DNA of 5,736 bases from NCBI GenBank assembly GCA_964579325.1, contig CAZOHN010000226.1, positions 1-5,736 on the forward strand, in the 5' to 3' direction. Below the pieces are notes generated by a model. The model ran no database searches. It saw nothing but the letters and a program-made list of their open reading frames with translations, and was not told the DNA's origin. This DNA comes from CAZOHN01 sp964579325 (lineage in GTDB: Bacteria > Pseudomonadota > Alphaproteobacteria > Rhodobacterales > Rhodobacteraceae). The translations under genes were made by a program, and so were the position numbers. Below are positions 4,910 to 5,736 of the stretch, piece by piece (position 1 is the first letter of the stretch; each line of letters begins with the position of its first letter).

Positions 4910-5736
4910 TCGACGAGGTGAAGGAGCGGCTCGCCCGCCTCGACTCGCCGCACGTTCTCGGCGATCACGCGGCTGGCCGTATCGGGGCGGGTAGTGGCAG
5001 CGATGTGGGGCGTGACCGTGACCTTCGGGTGCGTCCAGAACGGGTGCCCGGGGGGCAGCGGTTCCTCGCGGAACACATCGAGCGTGGCGTGGCCGAGATG
5101 GCCCGCGTCGAGCGCGGCAAGCAGGGCAGCATCGTCGATCAGCCCGCCGCGGCCGGGATTGACGACGAAGGCGCCTGGCGCCAGCAGTGCCAGCCGCCGG
5201 GCGTCGAGGGTGTTTTCGGTCTCGGGCGTGAGCGGCAGGAGCGTGACGACCCCCTCGGCCCCCGTCAGCGCCGCGTCGAGCGCAGCACCGCCGAGGCAGC
5301 GCGCGCCCGGAAGGCTTGCCGCGCGGCGCGACCAGCCGGTGACGGGAAAGCCCAGCCCCATCAGCGCCCGTCCGCAGGCCTGCCCAAGCTCGCCGAAGCC
5401 CAGGATCGTGATCGGACGCTCGCGCGCGACCTTTCCGATCCGAGTCTCGTCGTGCCGCCAGAGGCCGTCCTGTCCCAGCACGTGCTCGTCGGTTTCGAGG
5501 TGGTGCCGCAGGACATGTGCCACGACCCATTCCACCATGCTTTCGGTCATCGCCGGGTCGACCATCCGGGCGAGCGGCTGGGTGAGGGTAGGGTTGCCCA
5601 CGATCTTCTCGACGCCGGCCCAGAGGTTCAGCACCGCCTTGCACCGCGTGTAGGGCGCAAAGTCGGAAATCGTGCCCCCGGGGGAGAACACGATGTAATC
5701 CGCATCACCCGGGGCGGCGTCCTGCGTCAGCCGCGC
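4891..5736 (-). CDS. ghrA: glyoxylate/hydroxypyruvate reductase A-like 2-hydroxyacid dehydrogenase, N-terminus beyond the edge
   Basis: The 281 visible residues form a D-isomer-specific 2-hydroxyacid dehydrogenase of the GhrA type, which reduces glyoxylate to glycolate and hydroxypyruvate to glycerate with NAD(P)H in the cytosol. Counting from the window edge, the nucleotide-binding motif GFGELG is at 113-118. The catalytic Arg196 is in NPGRGGLIDD, Glu225 in DVFREEP and His244 in TPHIAA. The LWAGVEK and MVDPAMTE segments and the C-terminal DRTAGY are GhrA hallmarks as I recall them. The frame stays open to the edge: codons upstream of the GTG at 5691 read ARLTQDAAPGDADYI, joining VFSPGG as expected for the family. 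GTG 5691 is therefore an internal valine, and about 30 residues of an approximately 310-residue protein are missing. It converges on sseB with a 4-bp overlap. No operon partner is visible. Substrate preference cannot be read from the sequence. Confidence 0.9.
   Translation of the reverse strand, partial: ARLTQDAAPGDADYIVFSPGGTISDFAPYTRCKAVLNLWAGVEKIVGNPTLTQPLARMVDPAMTESMVEWVVAHVLRHHLETDEHVLGQDGLWRHDETRIGKVARERPITILGFGELGQACGRALMGLGFPVTGWSRRAASLPGARCLGGAALDAALTGAEGVVTLLPLTPETENTLDARRLALLAPGAFVVNPGRGGLIDDAALLAALDAGHLGHATLDVFREEPLPPGHPFWTHPKVTVTPHIAATTRPDTASRVIAENVRRVEAGEPLLHLVDRTAGY

Noticed and set aside
4010..5644. A 544-codon minus-strand open frame across sseB and the ghrA-like gene
   Set aside because: It is antisense to sseB and out of frame with ghrA. 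Its composition is Arg/Pro/Gly/Ala-rich without any recognisable domain, which is typical of shadow frames in GC-rich DNA.
5689..5691. GTG as the start codon of the ghrA-like gene
   Set aside because: The frame stays open to the window edge and the upstream codons encode family-like sequence (DYIVFSPGG), so this is an internal valine.
1..5736. CRISPR array, insertion sequence, prophage, toxin-antitoxin or defence module
   Set aside because: I saw no regularly spaced repeats, transposase or integrase, terminal inverted repeats, or defence-like domains. All larger frames not assigned above are shadows of recognised genes.

Overview
The window is GC-rich, densely packed chromosomal DNA, best explained as coming from an alphaproteobacterium of the Rhodobacterales (Rhodobacter/Paracoccus-like). 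That placement rests on recalled similarity of the proteins to this group, on GC-rich codon use throughout, and on the tRNA-Gln sequence. It was not tested by a database search.

Layout, left to right. Positions 1-49 (minus) hold the 5' two-thirds of a tRNA-Gln(UUG) that runs off the left edge, with a possible promoter of its own at 84-112. Next is a tightly overlapping minus-strand operon, transcribed right to left: a KpsT-like capsule-export ATPase (3233-2574), a KpsE/RkpR-like inner-membrane polysaccharide co-polymerase/export protein (2596-950), and KdsA, the Kdo-8-phosphate synthase (953-120). A 270-bp intergenic region (3234-3503) follows. It holds a plausible kpsT promoter and several hairpins. 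On the plus strand is a second, two-gene unit: a uracil-DNA-glycosylase-superfamily protein (3504-4112) and an SseB-family protein (4109-4894), joined by an ATGA overlap. A GhrA-like 2-hydroxyacid dehydrogenase (minus, 4891 to the right edge, lacking its N-terminus) converges on sseB. The two stop codons share one CTAG, inside the loop of a stem-loop.

How the genes work together. KpsT and KpsE would drive ABC-transporter-dependent export of a capsule-type polysaccharide, and KdsA makes the precursor of Kdo. Kdo is the sugar of the glycolipid linker in group-2-type capsules and of the LPS inner core, so coupling kdsA to the export genes fits a Kdo-linked surface glycan. The permease KpsM and the linker transferases KpsC/KpsS are not in the window. 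The udg-like/sseB pair and ghrA appear to be ordinary housekeeping or accessory-metabolic genes.

I found no CRISPR array, insertion sequence, phage gene, toxin-antitoxin pair or convincing new system. The points most worth a second look are the large N-terminal cytoplasmic extension of KpsE, the four-cysteine but motif-A-altered glycosylase, the kpsTE-kdsA operon without kpsM, and the shared-stop hairpin between sseB and ghrA.
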